Positions 44,212 through 57,045 of a stretch of 64,000 nucleotides of DNA are shown one piece after another. This DNA is from Doryteuthis pealeii (lineage: Eukaryota; Mollusca; Cephalopoda; Myopsida; Loliginidae). Position 1 is the stretch's first letter; each line of letters begins with the position of its first letter. Below the pieces are notes generated by a model. That model did no database searches. It had not been told where the DNA came from and saw nothing but the letters and a program-made list of their open reading frames with translations. A program made the position numbers and the translations under genes. The DNA is taken from assembly GCA_023376005.1 (NCBI GenBank), contig CM042147.1, forward strand, positions 122,152,351 through 122,216,350, given 5' to 3'.

Positions 44212-44458
44212 GCCGTTTTAACTCAGTTGGCAGAGTGTTGGGCTAGGGACCACTAGGTTCCAGGTTCAATACCGGCCATTGCCAACTCAGCGTATGCGTA
44301 GCACTTGGCTCTGTGCGGTAAAGTGGGGAGCTTATAGTAGGTGTCGTGCTCCACATCAGACGCCAAAAACAATCTCCTTGTGCTAGTGAAAAGGGGATAG
44401 ATTCCCTCACTGTCTGGCTAATACTGACTTTAGGCCACCCCGACGACTTTACTTATGT
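44212..44458 (+). mobile_element. R1 SINE, copy 2 of 10229-10480
   Basis: Same flanks; a short deletion removes the GTCTA of CTTGGTCTAGTGC. Confidence 0.85.
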
Positions 44459-44911
44459 GGTTATCACTAGCCTACTTGGTGAGTTAGTAGTGGACCAAGG
44501 TTTTTTTAGTATTGAGTGCTCAATATCAATGATAGTTGTTGTGTGTGTGTGTGGATATAACATTTAGCCTAAATTAAACATACAAACTATTTAGAAAACG
44601 GTCGCCCTCAACTTTACATACACATCTCCTCCCTCCTCCAACCAACCAACCACCCACCCACCGATAATAATCAAACAAATCCCACAATGCATCACAGATT
44701 ATCTGATAACTCATTGAACGAAATAATCAATAAACCTAAAAAAGACTCAAAGAAAACGGCACGAAAGAACAGTGAATTGTTGGACAAACCAACACACCTC
44801 AACAGACCCCCCCAAAAAAAAACAAAAACAAAAAAAAACAAAAAAAAAAAACAAAGAAGTAGAAAAATCTTTTGGTTCAACCCACCATACAATACATACA
44901 CTATCATATAT

Positions 44912-45198
44912 GAAGTAGTCAAACAGTGTGTTTGAAAATGGCGAAGGCCGACAATTTTTTGGAAGATTATGTGCTTAATTAAAGTCATACCTAATTTTGT
45001 TAATTAATTAATTATAACTAAATGAATTAGGCGTGCATATCGGTTTAAATGTAAAGCGTAAACAAATCGAGAAAAAGTCATCTCTGTATGTACATTTCAG
45101 CCCATTAGGCCTCATCATCAGAGCTATAGACAGGGCAGTGCTTTGTGCGTGATTCGAACCCTACCTGTCAGGCTGACATGCGGACATTCTAATTACCA
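44912..45198 (-). mobile_element. Insertion present only in copy 2, SINE-like
   Basis: Absent from copy 1 at about 10922. On the - strand it carries a B-box-like GTAGGGTTCGAATCACG and CTCTGATGATGAGGCC. The sequence after it (ACCAACCATTATTTAG...) occurs twice (45196 and 45309), so a local duplication accompanied the insertion. Confidence 0.55.
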
Positions 45199-46934
45199 AC
45201 CATTATTTAGCTGAGGTAATGACACTTAAAAGAAACAAGAATTTGGATAAGCAACAAGACATAATCAGGATTTAAATATTTAATACATACTCTATCATAT
45301 ATGTATATTTACCAACCATTATTTAGTTGCGGTAACGACACTTATAAGAAACAAGAATTTGGTGGATAAGCAACAAGACATAATCAGGATTTAAATTTCT
45401 GCATTTCATCTTGGACGATTCAGACGGTCTCATTTTTAACCAGAGGGTGTTGCAGGAAGATAATCGTCATAAAATTTAGAAATATGCGTATTGATGTTGT
45501 TGTGGCCTGGTTAGGGGTCCCAGAATAAAGACACAAGTGGGGAAATGAGTTAAACAAATATATTAACAAATAACAGTAGAACAAACATATACAAATGAAA
45601 AGGTTACTCGTAAGGTGGTCTATCAACTGCCCGAGCATACGGCTGGAATATTGACTCTCGCTTAAGAGCAGTACCTGCTGCTATTTATAGTTGGAAGAAT
45701 TCATGTGTGCATGGTAAATTACCATAACAGTTATATAGATTATACCTTTTTTTTGTTTTTTGTTTTAATTTACCAGCCCCTCTGCACGAGCAGGATGTGA
45801 CACAAGGTCAATTTATTAAGTGGAATTTTATTAAGTTTGAATTCAGAGTTTTTCCTTCTTCTAGACAGGTTGCCTAACCAAGGTTGAAGAGCCCTGTCTG
45901 CTCTATTTACCCATAGCTTTGTCGAGGATTTGAACTCGGGTCAAGGAGTCCATATCCTATGACTTTAGATTTGCACATATGTATTGCACCTAAATATGTG
46001 CACCCTGGAGCAGAAGAGCTTATAGTGTCACAATTTGAGAAATGAACAAAATGTTGTAATTACCATGACTTTTGTAGGCCATTGTTTTAAAAAAATAAAC
46101 CCTGGTCTTTTATTTTCTTTTTTTCTTTTTTAATTCTTTTTTATTTTTTATGTTTTTATTTTAAATTGTTTTATGTTTTTATTTTAAAATTCTTTTATTT
46201 TTTTATTCTTTTGTTTTTAAAATTTTCTTTTATTTGAAACTTTTAAATTTTTTAAATTTTATTATTTATTTTTTTTTATTTCATCATATTTCATTATTTT
46301 TTTTTTTTAGTTTATTATTAATTCATCATAATTCATTATTTTTTTAGTTTATTATTTATTTTTATTATTTATTTATGCCACGTGTCTCCAATACACTATT
46401 ATATATGCGCTAGATGGTGGTGGTTGATGGTTTTAGTGTCCTGAAAATGATCCTAAACTGCATCTAGTGGTGAGGTTCCAATTCTGGAGCTCTGGGGAGT
46501 GGAGTACCCCTTCATTGCCATTACTCTCAGGTTCACTCTGACTTGGATGAGTAGTATGTTATTTATTCATGGGTTAAATAGATCTAAAAAGTTTTTAAAA
46601 AGCTTTGAATACCTAACAAGAATAAACAAAAGAAAAAAAAAATGTCTTTGGCATAAAATAACTGAAAGGTTGACATGCTGTAAAATCCAAGCCATTTTAA
46701 AAAAATAAAATCCAACTTAGCCAGTTCCATGAAATTCATTTTCTTTACACCTTTGTGGGTATATAATTAATAAACCCATTACATCTAACTGGCAAATTGT
46801 ATATTCTTTGAACTAGAATTATCTGAACTGTGTAATTAACAATTATATTTTATTTGTTTAAGTGCTGTTCACTAAAATTAGTATATTTAGTTGACTGGAG
46901 GGAAATAGAACACTTTATTATATGAGGGTATGTT

Positions 46935-47195
46935 TATTGGGGCAGGTTTAGCTCAGTTGGTAGAGAATTCGCTTAGGAATCGCAAGATTCCAGGTTCGAT
47001 ACCGATCCCTGCCTACTAGTCGCATGAGTAGCACAGCTTGCGTAATCTGATATATGTGGTAAAGCATCTGGGAGCTGACGGTTGGTGTGGCACTCCACCT
47101 CAGCAAAAAACAATCTTGCTGGTCTTGTGCTAGCAAAAAGTTGATAGACTCCCTCATTATTTGGCTGATATCAAAGATAGGCCACTCCACAGACT
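46935..47195 (+). mobile_element. R1 SINE, copy 2 of 12793-13052
   Basis: Same head GGTTTAGCTCAGTTGGTAGA and flanks. Confidence 0.85.
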
Positions 47196-47856
47196 TTACT
47201 TATTGGAGTAAAAAGTTCACCTGAAAGAATTAGTGTTTGGTTTTCTTGTAATTTACGAGGGCTGGAGATGCAGGGAAACTGTTCATGTGGCTATTGGCAA
47301 CACTGTTGTGTTTGTTGTGCATTGCCCAAACCTTATTGCTCTTATGGCAAACCACCAACCCTTTTTATGATAGATGTGCTAGAAAGTGGTGGAAGAAGGT
47401 CATAGTGTCCTGGGTATGATGTTAAACTGCATCTAATGGTGAAGTTCCAATTTTGGAGCTTTGGGAAATGTGGAGTACCCCTTCATTGCCATTATTCTCA
47501 GGTCCACTCTGCCCAGGAGTGGTAATACTTGTTAGGGTCCCATCTATGAGTTAAATAGAAAATGAGTTTTAAAAAATATCTTTAAAAAAAAAATTGAGTT
47601 TAAAAAAAAATTTTGATTACCCCCAAAACAATGAATAAAAAGTCTTCAGCATAAAATAACCCAACAAGGGTGGACATGCCGTAAAATCCAACCAACTAAT
47701 GAGTTTATCTTATCTTTCCTTCTGTTGTGTTCAATATTAGTATATCATGGATAAACGAATGCTAATATTTGTATTTGGAGAATGGAGACTCTACTAAAAT
47801 ATCTTCTCCATCCCACCAAACATCCAATAGCAACATTTTTGTCTGACAAGCTTAAA

Positions 47857-48335
47857 ATTACTGTATTTGACGGCATATAGGATGCACCTTTTTTTTTCCA
47901 AAACTTTGGCTCAAAAAATTGCTCTGCGTCTAGGTGAAGTTTGAGACCTCCTGTAGGCCTAGGCTAATTTTTTCTATGATGCTCACTAACCCAGTTTACG
48001 TTCAGTACTTTTACCTACCCTAATAACTACCGTATTTGACAGCATATAGGACGCACTTTTTTTTCGGAAGTTTTGGCTCAAAAAATTGCCCTGCCTCTTA
48101 TACATCGTAGGTGAAGTTTGAGACCTTCTGTAGGCCTAGGTTAATTTTTTCTATAATCTTACGCTCAGTACTTTTACCTATCCTAAACTCCAAATTGCTT
48201 TTATACAGCTATGTTTCTGCTTGTGTAATGCACAGCTAGGCTGTTTTCAACAATATATGCTTAAATACACTAAAAACTTTTTTTCCTGAATCTGACCTGC
48301 TGAAATGGGGGTCCGTCTTATATGTTGTCAAATTT
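47857..48335. mobile_element. TIR element, copy 2 of 13705-14205
   Basis: Same internal duplication; the first internal unit lacks the TTATACATC words seen in copy 1 at 13781. Confidence 0.6.
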
Positions 48336-48399
48336 TATTTCTAATGTTCTATTTGATTTTCATTTTTTTTTTTTTTTTTTTTCTTTTTTTCTTTTCCAG

Positions 48400-48487
48400 G
48401 TTCATGGAATTATCCGCAGAGCCAGTACATTTAACACTCATCGTATTGAGCATTTATATGCAGATCCAAAGACGCACAGAGAAGGAT
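48400..48487 (+). CDS. GMDS: GMDS exon B, second copy (duplicated block)
   Basis: Base-for-base the same coding exon as at 14248-14335, with the same acceptor (CTTTTCCAG) and donor (GTAAAC). Only the intronic flanks differ: the polypyrimidine tract upstream is replaced by a longer T run and the downstream poly-T tract has a different length. Because the exon is 88 nt long, a transcript carrying both copies would shift frame, so both are unlikely to be used in one mRNA. I read it as the other haplotype of the same exon, brought in by the scaffold join at 39070-39169. A real tandem duplication with one silent copy is the alternative. Confidence 0.9.
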
Positions 48488-48515
48488 GTAAACATTATTT
48501 TCTTTTTATTTACAA

Positions 48516-48546
<31 letters not shown>

Positions 48547-49074
48547 CTCTCTCAAAATACAGGTTGTATAAAAGTTACTTTCTATTATTTGTGTTATTCG
48601 TAACTATTGTCCTCATCTTGTTATCTGCACAACATTTCGGCCGATGTGCCCTCCTGCCTCTTTCGGGTATTTTTTGTTGGACTCCTGAACCTCCTTGAAT
48701 TCAGGAACCACCTCTTTGAACTTGGGAACCTTCTCTTCAAACTCGGGAAACCTTCTTGCCGATTATGGCAAAAAGGTTCTCATGTTCGAGGAGGGGAGTT
48801 CGAGAAGGTTCCCGAGTCTGACAAGAAATATCTGAAAAAGGCAGGAAGGCACATCTACCAAAATGTTGAGCAGATAACAATAAAAATGAGGACAATAGTC
48901 CAAATAATATAAATTATCAAGCCATCATCTCAAAAATTCAGAGAAAATGTTACTTTACTGTAATATTATTTTATTAGTATCAAGTTCGTCTAAATACTGG
49001 GTGTTTCAAAATATTCGATGTGATTTGAGATGTAATGGATATGGCTCTCCTCTGGCATAAATTTCTCTATACAA

Positions 49075-49960
49075 GTGGGTATTTGCTCCTCATCCCACTT
49101 ATGAGGGTGTGACACAAGAACATTTTTTATGTTGGCCCACCCACAAGCCAAAGCTCATGGGTGGTAGGCACAAAAAATGCATTGATCCTGGCGGCATTAC
49201 CCCTCGAGGGGGGCGCCTCAGGCACTGGGCAATAAACCCAGCTCTGCCCCTTTAAATCAAGGGGGCAGGTATTGCCTAGGGGGATAGTCTCCTGGGATCA
49301 ACGCTGTTAATTTTACTTAGCTGCTCCAGAGGCTGAAGCACTCTGGAACTGGCCCCGAGGTGCCTTTGCTGTCTAAGCAATCACTAGATTTCTCTATACA
49401 AGTTTATTTGCTTTTCATCCCACTTATGAGCACTGGACACAAGGTCTTGTTTTAATGTGGGCCCACCCATAAGCCGAAGCTCATGGGTGGTAAGCAATAT
49501 TTCTCTATACAAGGGTATTTGCCGTTCATCCCACTTATGAGGGCTGGACACAAGGTCTCATTTTTATGTGGGCGCATAAAAATTGCGTCGATCCCGTCGG
49601 CATTCCCCTTCAAGGGGGGCGCCTCAGGCGCTAGGCAATAAACCCAGCCTTGCCCCTTTAAATCAAGGGGGCAGGTATTGCCTGGGGGGATAGCCCCCTG
49701 ATATTTCTCTATACAATGGTATTTGCCTCATACCCCACTTGTATGGGCTGGGCAGAAGGCCTCGTTTTAGCGTGGGCTCACCCAGAAACCAAAGCTCATG
49801 GGTGGGAAAGAACAAAAATTGCGTCGATCCCCTCGGCATTCCCCCTCAAGGGGGGAGCCTCAGGCGCTGGGCAATAAACCCAGCCTTTCCCCTTTAAATC
49901 AAGGGGGCAGGTATTGCCTGGGGTGATAGCCCCCTGATATTTCTCTATACAAGTGTTAAC
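49075..49960 (+). mobile_element. R5 array, copy 2
   Basis: Same arrangement and TTTCTCTATACAA junctions as 14924-15813; the last unit differs from copy 1 by several SNPs and keeps the CTCAAGGGGGGAGCC form. Confidence 0.8.
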
Positions 49961-50902
49961 CTCTGTGCTCTTCTAAACACTGAGCTTAAATAGCCAGCTC
50001 TCTGTAACAGTCTTCCTCAATGTGGCTGTTGATTGGTCAATGTGTTATGCAAATTATCAACTAGTGCCACCATTCTAACTATTCCGCTTCTCCAAACAAC
50101 CAATTGATCAAGGGTAGATAACTCAGTTATTCTAACTCTGGGTGTTATAAGAAAAAAAATTGTATGATTTTGTAATCTAATAAGTAAAGCAAAAGTAAAG
50201 TCATCGGGGTGGTCTAAAGTCGGTATCAGCCAGACAGCGAGGAAGTCTATCCCCTTTTCACTAGCGCTAGACCAAGGCGTTTGTTTTAGTGTCTTTTGGC
50301 TGTTTTCCTCATCTTTATTGTTATATACACAACGTTTCAGCTGATGTGCCCTCCGGCCTTCATCAGGTGTTACTTGTTAAACTCTGGAGCCATCATGGAA
50401 CCTCGAACGTAACCCTCTTTTAATCCATTGGAGTAGATTGTTCTCATTCCATTAACCATGACTGGGTACAAGTGTTAAGCTATGTAAAAATATTGTTATT
50501 TTTGCCTGTAATCAGGATTGAGCCTGCAACCTCCAGCTGATTGTCACTTATAAAACTGTAATAACTCGACCCTTATGTCTGTTATGTCATGCATCCAACT
50601 ATTTGTTCTTTCTTTCTTTCTTCCTTTTTTAAATTTGTGTAATCATTAAGAATGGTGATTTAAAAAAAAAAAAAAAATTTTTTAATTAAAAATTTTTTTT
50701 ATATGATCAAAAACTGCTTTCAATCTCTTCAAATTTAAATCTGAAAACCTATGAAATATCAGAGGTGGTCACTACTAGAATAGGCTCAATCCTAATTAGT
50801 GATCCACCTCCACACATTAATACATTAATTAATAGGTACCACCAAAATAGGTCAGGTGATCAGTTTAGGCCATATTGAAGGAAGAAACGTAAATATTTTA
50901 AG

Positions 50903-50933
<31 letters not shown>

Positions 50934-51790
50934 TCGCAAAAAAGAAATAACAAACATAAAGAATTGTTTCAAGAAAAACAGTTCAATTCAAAGATCAAAT
51001 TATCCTATTGAGAAAAAATTACTCGGTGTTATCTTGAAAAATAAGTAAAACAGTCGTTTTTTTTTTACAACAGGGTCAATTTCTTTATTGTTATTTTTTA
51101 GCAAAATTCTGTATTCATGGTTCTTTAACTAAAAACTTATCTCCCTTTTGAGTGCTCAAGAGTTACCTACCTTAGACTATTTAACGTTGCAATTAAATTT
51201 TTTTTCTTTTCTGATTTTCAAATGTCTTCGTGAATTTTAAGATTTTCTTTTGCTTTTGTTAAATTTTGCTGGTTACAACTTTATGCAATGCTTTTTTTTA
51301 CTCTTACTCTGTGTGTACATGTTTTAAAAGTTGTTTTGTCAAGAAGCTGTAGAATTACTTTGTTTAAAAAGTAAATTGTGCATATAATTTATATACATTT
51401 ATTTTATTGGTTTTGTATTTGATAAGTGTTGGTACAAAAGAAATTAGAATTATTTTAGACAGAAGGAAAGGAAGCTTTCGAATTTTTAAGATTCTTTATT
51501 AAATTAAAAAAATTCATGATATTGCAAGCGGCTAACTGAAATAAGTCTTTTGCTACAATACTACGTCATCCTATGAAAAGGGGGAACAACTCCTCCTAAT
51601 ATTCTAATATCACTGTTTAACAGGGGAACAAACTTACATGTCCCTAAAATTTATTAAGACAATAACTTTTAATGTTAATATTGTGCCAGGGCTTTTTCTG
51701 TACTGTAAATTTTAGCACCTACCATTGCTATTTATATAAAATGATTTTACATGTAATTTTTATTCTTTTTATAACAATGTATGTTTACCA

Positions 51791-51831
<41 letters not shown>

Positions 51832-52974
51832 CTTTTGCTTTTTTTCACACATAATTTCACAAGGATTGTATACTTGAAGCAATTCTTAATTTACAAAAGC
51901 ATTCATTTACATTTAAAAAGTTTTTTTTTTAATCATCCTCACATTTTTTAAATGTGATATTTTAAATACATGCAATATATAATATGATATAATATAATTA
52001 ATATATGATTTTTTTAAAATCATCCTCAGTTAAAAAAAAAAAAAAAAAATCACCCTCACATTTAAAAATTTTTTTTTTTTTTTTTTTCTTTTTCATTATA
52101 ATTACAGTTTACACGCAATTCACCATTTGTAAACAAAATTTACAAGCAATTCCTAGAAAAGACTAATTGAAATGTTGTTAATAACAAAAGCCCCCCCCCC
52201 CATAAGTTCAGTGGTCCAAACAACTTTTAGGATATTATTTTCATGACCTGCCTCAAAATTATAAAACGTCTCTTTAACATACCATCCCTATATAATGAAT
52301 AATGTCATGGAGGTGTGTGGTGTAATGGTTAGTCGTAGGAAATGGATTCGTCGACCTGAGTTCAATTCCTAGATGAAGCTGTTTGCATTTCACATAGCAC
52401 TAATACCCTTGGGAAAGGTATGAAATGGTCGGCAAAGAAAAACACTGGGATGCATTGATACGATTTTACTGCACCCTTTTAGATTTTTGTGCATCAGGGA
52501 CGCAGGACATGTATCTATCAGCATCTTTGCTTCCTTATGAGATAGCATGGTTCATGATGAGATGCTAGGCGTCACGGTTGTCAGCTAGAGTAGACCATTG
52601 GCAATGATTGAGGAGACAGGAACCAAAGGATTTTTCAAGTAGTCTTTGTATTGCTTCTGTGGTGTCCCTCTTTTATGATGGCCAGTAGAGAGTTCAAACT
52701 ATTTTATATAATATCGGCTTGTGGCGTAATGGTTATCATCATAGGAAATGGATTTGGTGAGATGAGTTCAAATCCTGGATGAGGCTGTTTACATTTCACA
52801 TAGCATTCAACTATTCTCCTTTCAGCTATGGGTAAATAGTAGGGCAGACTAGGTTCTTTAATCTTGGTTAGGCAACTAGTCTAGGAGAAGGAAAACTATA
52901 AATTCAAACCTGTTAAATGCAGCTTAAGAAATTGACCTTGTGTGCCATCCTGCTAGTGCAGAGGGGTTGGTAAA

Positions 52975-53035
<61 letters not shown>

Positions 53036-53513
53036 CAAGATTAAATAAACAAGAGTGTGGTGTAGGGAGAATATAAATTGTATCTGAGCTGTTTCTCAGA
53101 ATTTTTTAGATAAGGCTTGATAATTAGTATTATTTGGACTATTGTCCTCATCTTCATTGTTATATGTACAATGTTTCAGCTGATGTGCCCTCTGGCCTTC
53201 TTCAGGTATTTCTTGTCTTGGGAACATAGAATAATGATTAAAATAGCTTAAAACCTGTACCCCAGCTATGGTTAGCAGAATGAGGACAGGATACTCCCGT
53301 GGACTGAATAACTGGTTAGGTTCAAAGTTCAGTGATAGCTCCCGATTTCGAAAAGAAGGTTCCCGATTCTGACAAGAAATACCTGAAGAAGGCCAGAAGG
53401 CACATTGGCTGAAACATTGTACAGATAACAATGAAGATGAGGAGAATAGTCCGAATAATTCAAATAATACTTAATATCTAAGCTAATATTTACTTTGGAA
53501 GAACTAGCAACAA

Positions 53514-54340
53514 AAACGCCTTCCGGGCAGTGTAAATATTGATTGTTGCCTAAGTTGGGTGGGAATTAGATAATCAATATCAGAGGGTTTGTGGCTGAAT
53601 TTGCACAAAGGTGTCAAAATTGGAGTGACCCAGAACCCACAAATTTTGTAATCAAACTGTTAATTTTAACTATGGGGGTCTAGGGTTATGGGTTAGGGTT
53701 AGGATTAGGGTTGGGGTTTAGGATTAGTTTAATGGGAAAATGAATAAATAATTTGGGTTCTGTTTTTTCTGGGTCAACCTGTATACTGATGACCCAGAAG
53801 AAACAGAACCTACAAATTTTGTAGTAAAACTGTTAATTTTAACTAGGGGTTAGGCTTAGGGGTTGGAGTTTAAGGTTAGTTTAATGGGAAAATAAATAAA
53901 TAATTTGGGTTCTGTTTTTTCTGGGTCACCCTAATTTTGACACCTTTGTGCAAATTCAGCTGGGTTTGTATCATAAGTAAAATCATCAAATGAAAGGGGA
54001 AATTCCTGTCTCCTTTGAATAAAATGCTGTGGGCATCTATTAATTATCAATCAAATAATTATTTTGAATATTATGCACATGAATTTTACACAAAATCGTA
54101 GGTATTTATTTATTTGTAAACTTTTTAGTTAACTTTTTGTTACTAAGAAGGGGGGGGTAAAAAAAACAATTTTTAGAATTGCTTATTCAAATTTTGAGTG
54201 TATATAACACAGGGTTGTTTTTATTCTATGTATTAACGATTTTGACTATAAATGAAACACTCAATAAGAGACTTATGCAATCTACTGTGACGTAGTTTTG
54301 GTTACAGACAGAAATATACATAATCTCCATTATTAATAGA
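53514..54340 (-). mobile_element. Helitron, copy 2, interrupted by a MITE
   Basis: Same CTAG/hairpin end (CTAGCAACAAAAACGCC) and TC end (AATAGA at 54340 on +) as copy 1. It has a 369-bp MITE inside. Confidence 0.8.
53593..53961. mobile_element. hAT-like MITE, present only in copy 2
   Basis: Terminal inverted repeats of about 28 bp (GGCTGAATTTGCACAAAGG; complement end AGCTGAATTTGCACAAAGG). Flanked by the 8-mer GGGTTTGT at 53585-53592 and 53962-53969. Inside are two related tandem units of about 140 bp, each with CAAATTTTGTA, GTTAATTTTAACTA, a GGGTTAGGGTTAGG-like stretch and AATAATTTGGGTTCTG. No ORF. Confidence 0.82.
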
Positions 54341-54721
54341 TAAGCTATACATTTAAAGTTATCTTTATTTATCTACTTGATAATGATAAAATGCTTTCAT
54401 GCATTTAACTACATTTTGCTTCAAGTTAAAAATAATTCAATGGTAGTTTTACTAAAGGTAGACACAGTTACTTCCCTTATGGTAGTTTCACTAAAGGTAG
54501 ACACAGTTACTTCCCTTCTTTCTTTTTTTGGTCCCATATTTTTCAACAGTGCATGAGAGTAAGTGTACTTAAGATTATGTAATTAATTGATTATGTAATT
54601 GAAAAATAAATTGATCCCATTTCTCGCTTTCTCTCACAAGAAATAAATTGACTCTATTTTCATCAAAATAAAAATGGTCTAACTACAAAAATAAATTGTA
54701 CCTACCTATAGGATATATAAG

Positions 54722-54975
54722 GGGCCGGGTTAGCTCAGTCGGTAGAGCGTTCGGCTAGAAACCACAAGGTTCCTAGTTCGATACTGGCCCTCGCCAACTC
54801 AGCGTCTGAGTAGCACAGGGATCTGTGCGGTAAAGTAAGGAGCTGATGGTAGGTGTGGCGCTTCCACCTCAGATGCTAAAAAACAATCTCCTTGGTCTAG
54901 CGCTATTGAAAAGTGGATAGACTCCCTCGCTGACTGGCTGATACCGACTTTAGGCCGCCCCGACGACTTTACTTT
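54722..54975 (+). mobile_element. R1 SINE, copy 2 of 20272-20515
   Basis: Head GGGTTAGCTCAGTCGGTAGA. Keeps TCTGAGTAGCACAGGG, which is shortened in copy 1. Confidence 0.88.
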
Positions 54976-55536
54976 TTTATAGGATATATAATAATTCCCC
55001 ACCTCCATCTATTATGCCTATATAATACTACCTATCTGTTGTACCTATATAATACTATCCATCTATCTATTAAACCCATGTGATACTACCCATCTGTCAC
55101 TACCCGCGTGTCTCTTAAAAGCTGTGGGATACTACCTGCATGTCTCTTAAAGCCGTGGGATTCAATTGTAAGTATATAAAGTCGTCAGGGTGACCTAAAG
55201 TCTATCCCCTTTTCACTAGCGCTAGACCAAAGAGATTGTTTTTTTTTTTTACATCTGAGTTAGTGAGGTCTGGTATTGAACCATGAACCTTGTGGTTGAG
55301 CTTGACTACTCATGCAATAAATAATAATTTCCCTCTTTTTACCAAAAAAAAAAAATAATAAAATCAAAATAAATAGATAAATAATAAAATAATAAAAAAT
55401 AAATGAAAATTTGTTCTGAGATTAATCGTTTTTTTTTTTTGTTTTTTTTTCTTTTCCTTTTAAGCTAATTTTAGTTCAGGTAAGTGAAAACATGTATGGA
55501 TAAAAATGGGGGAAATAATTTTTTCTGTTTGGCCTG

Positions 55537-55576
<40 letters not shown>

Positions 55577-55794
55577 AGATCTCAACAATGGCTTACTAAT
55601 ATATACTTCCTGGTTCTTTTTTTTTTTTTTTTTTCCAAATAATAATTCTTGTCCAACACGGACTGTGGTCTTCCTGTCTATAACAATATGGCTTTTTTAA
55701 CATTATCTCTATCTGTCTATCTATATATCTTTTGGGGTTTTATATTCCCTCTTTATCTATCTATTGCTGAGTTTCTCTCTCTCCCTCTATTTAT

Positions 55795-56340
55795 CCGCCC
55801 TGTTGGTGGGGCATTAGAATGCACCAACTGCACCTCTGCAGAGGGGTAAGACTCCCCCAATGGGGCACCTGTTGGCTGTGGGTGGTGACCGTGATGTTAA
55901 AGGATAGAGCCAGGTGGTTGAGCAGTTCTGACTTGCAATATTCCACTTTGGCTAGATGGGCGGTCGGAGAGGCCCCTCTGATCAATCGGCTGGTCACGTC
56001 AAGCCCTAGCACCTATATTATTGCCCCAACCCTATTGTCTTTTTATCATATGGGTGCTAGGAGGCGGTGGCTGAGGGTCTACATGTCCTGGGAATGACGT
56101 TAAACTCAATTTGATGGTGAGGTTCCAGTTTGGAGGTTTGGGGAATATGGAGCACCCCTTCATCACCATTGCTCCCTTGTCCACTCTGACCCGGAGTGGT
56201 AGTACCTGTTAGGGTCCCATCTTTGGGTTAAATAGAAAAACATGGGTTGATAAACAAAATTTGTTATCCATTAAGAATGAATTTATTTCAAAACTTTGTT
56301 GGCATTAAATGACCCACTGAGGTTGATATGCCGTAAAACA
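55795..56340 (+). repeat. R2 repeat, copy 2 of 21305-21870
   Basis: Complete, with small base losses in the first 130 bp. Confidence 0.8.
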
Positions 56341-56654
56341 AACCAAACCCTCTATTTATTTCTATCTTTCACATCTCTTTGTTTTATGAATAAATTATTT
56401 GTGAGTTTTTGTCATTTCTGATTGGGCTGTAAACTGTGAAGTCTAATCCACTTGGACAAAATCCAAGTTAAAGAAATAAAGGTCAGGGAATGAAATTGTC
56501 ATTTGTGAAAGCCACTGCAAGCAGCTTACGGTGGGATTGCAGTGGTGGGAGCAGCTTGAAATAAGCAAAGTTAAAGACTGGCTTTCTCTTGTCTTTTGGA
56601 TCATTTCTCACCATCTCACGCACCCATGCACATTTTTTTGCTTTGTTTCCCACT

Positions 56655-56662
56655 CTCATGTG

Positions 56663-56693
<31 letters not shown>

Positions 56694-56913
56694 CTTCTCT
56701 CTATCTTACTTTGTGTTGTTCTTTCTTTCACACATTCTCTCTCTCTCGATTTGTTTTTGGTTCTCACATAAACATGCACCTTCTCTTTCTCTCTCTCTCT
56801 CTCTCCCCTTTCTCATACACTATCTTATTTCTCTCTGTTTCACCCACTTTTTGTTCTCTCTTTCTCTCTCTCTCCTATACACTATCTATTTCTCTCTGTT
56901 TCACCCACTGTTT

Positions 56914-56951
<38 letters not shown>

Positions 56952-57045
56952 ACACTATTTCTCTGTTTCACCCACTGTTTTTCTCTCTTTCTCATTCTTT
57001 CACACACACTTTTTGTTCTCCCTTTGCATTTATACACATGTAGTC
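56655..57045. repeat. CA and CT microsatellite cluster, copy 2
   Basis: (CA)n 56662-56690 and several (CT)n blocks with unit counts different from copy 1. Long open frames here are low-complexity only. Confidence 0.9.

Noticed and set aside
53670..53730. GGGTTAGGGTTAGG stretch as an interstitial telomere or a chromosome-end fusion
   Set aside because: It is short, degenerate and lies inside a MITE with clear ends and target duplication, so it belongs to the transposon.
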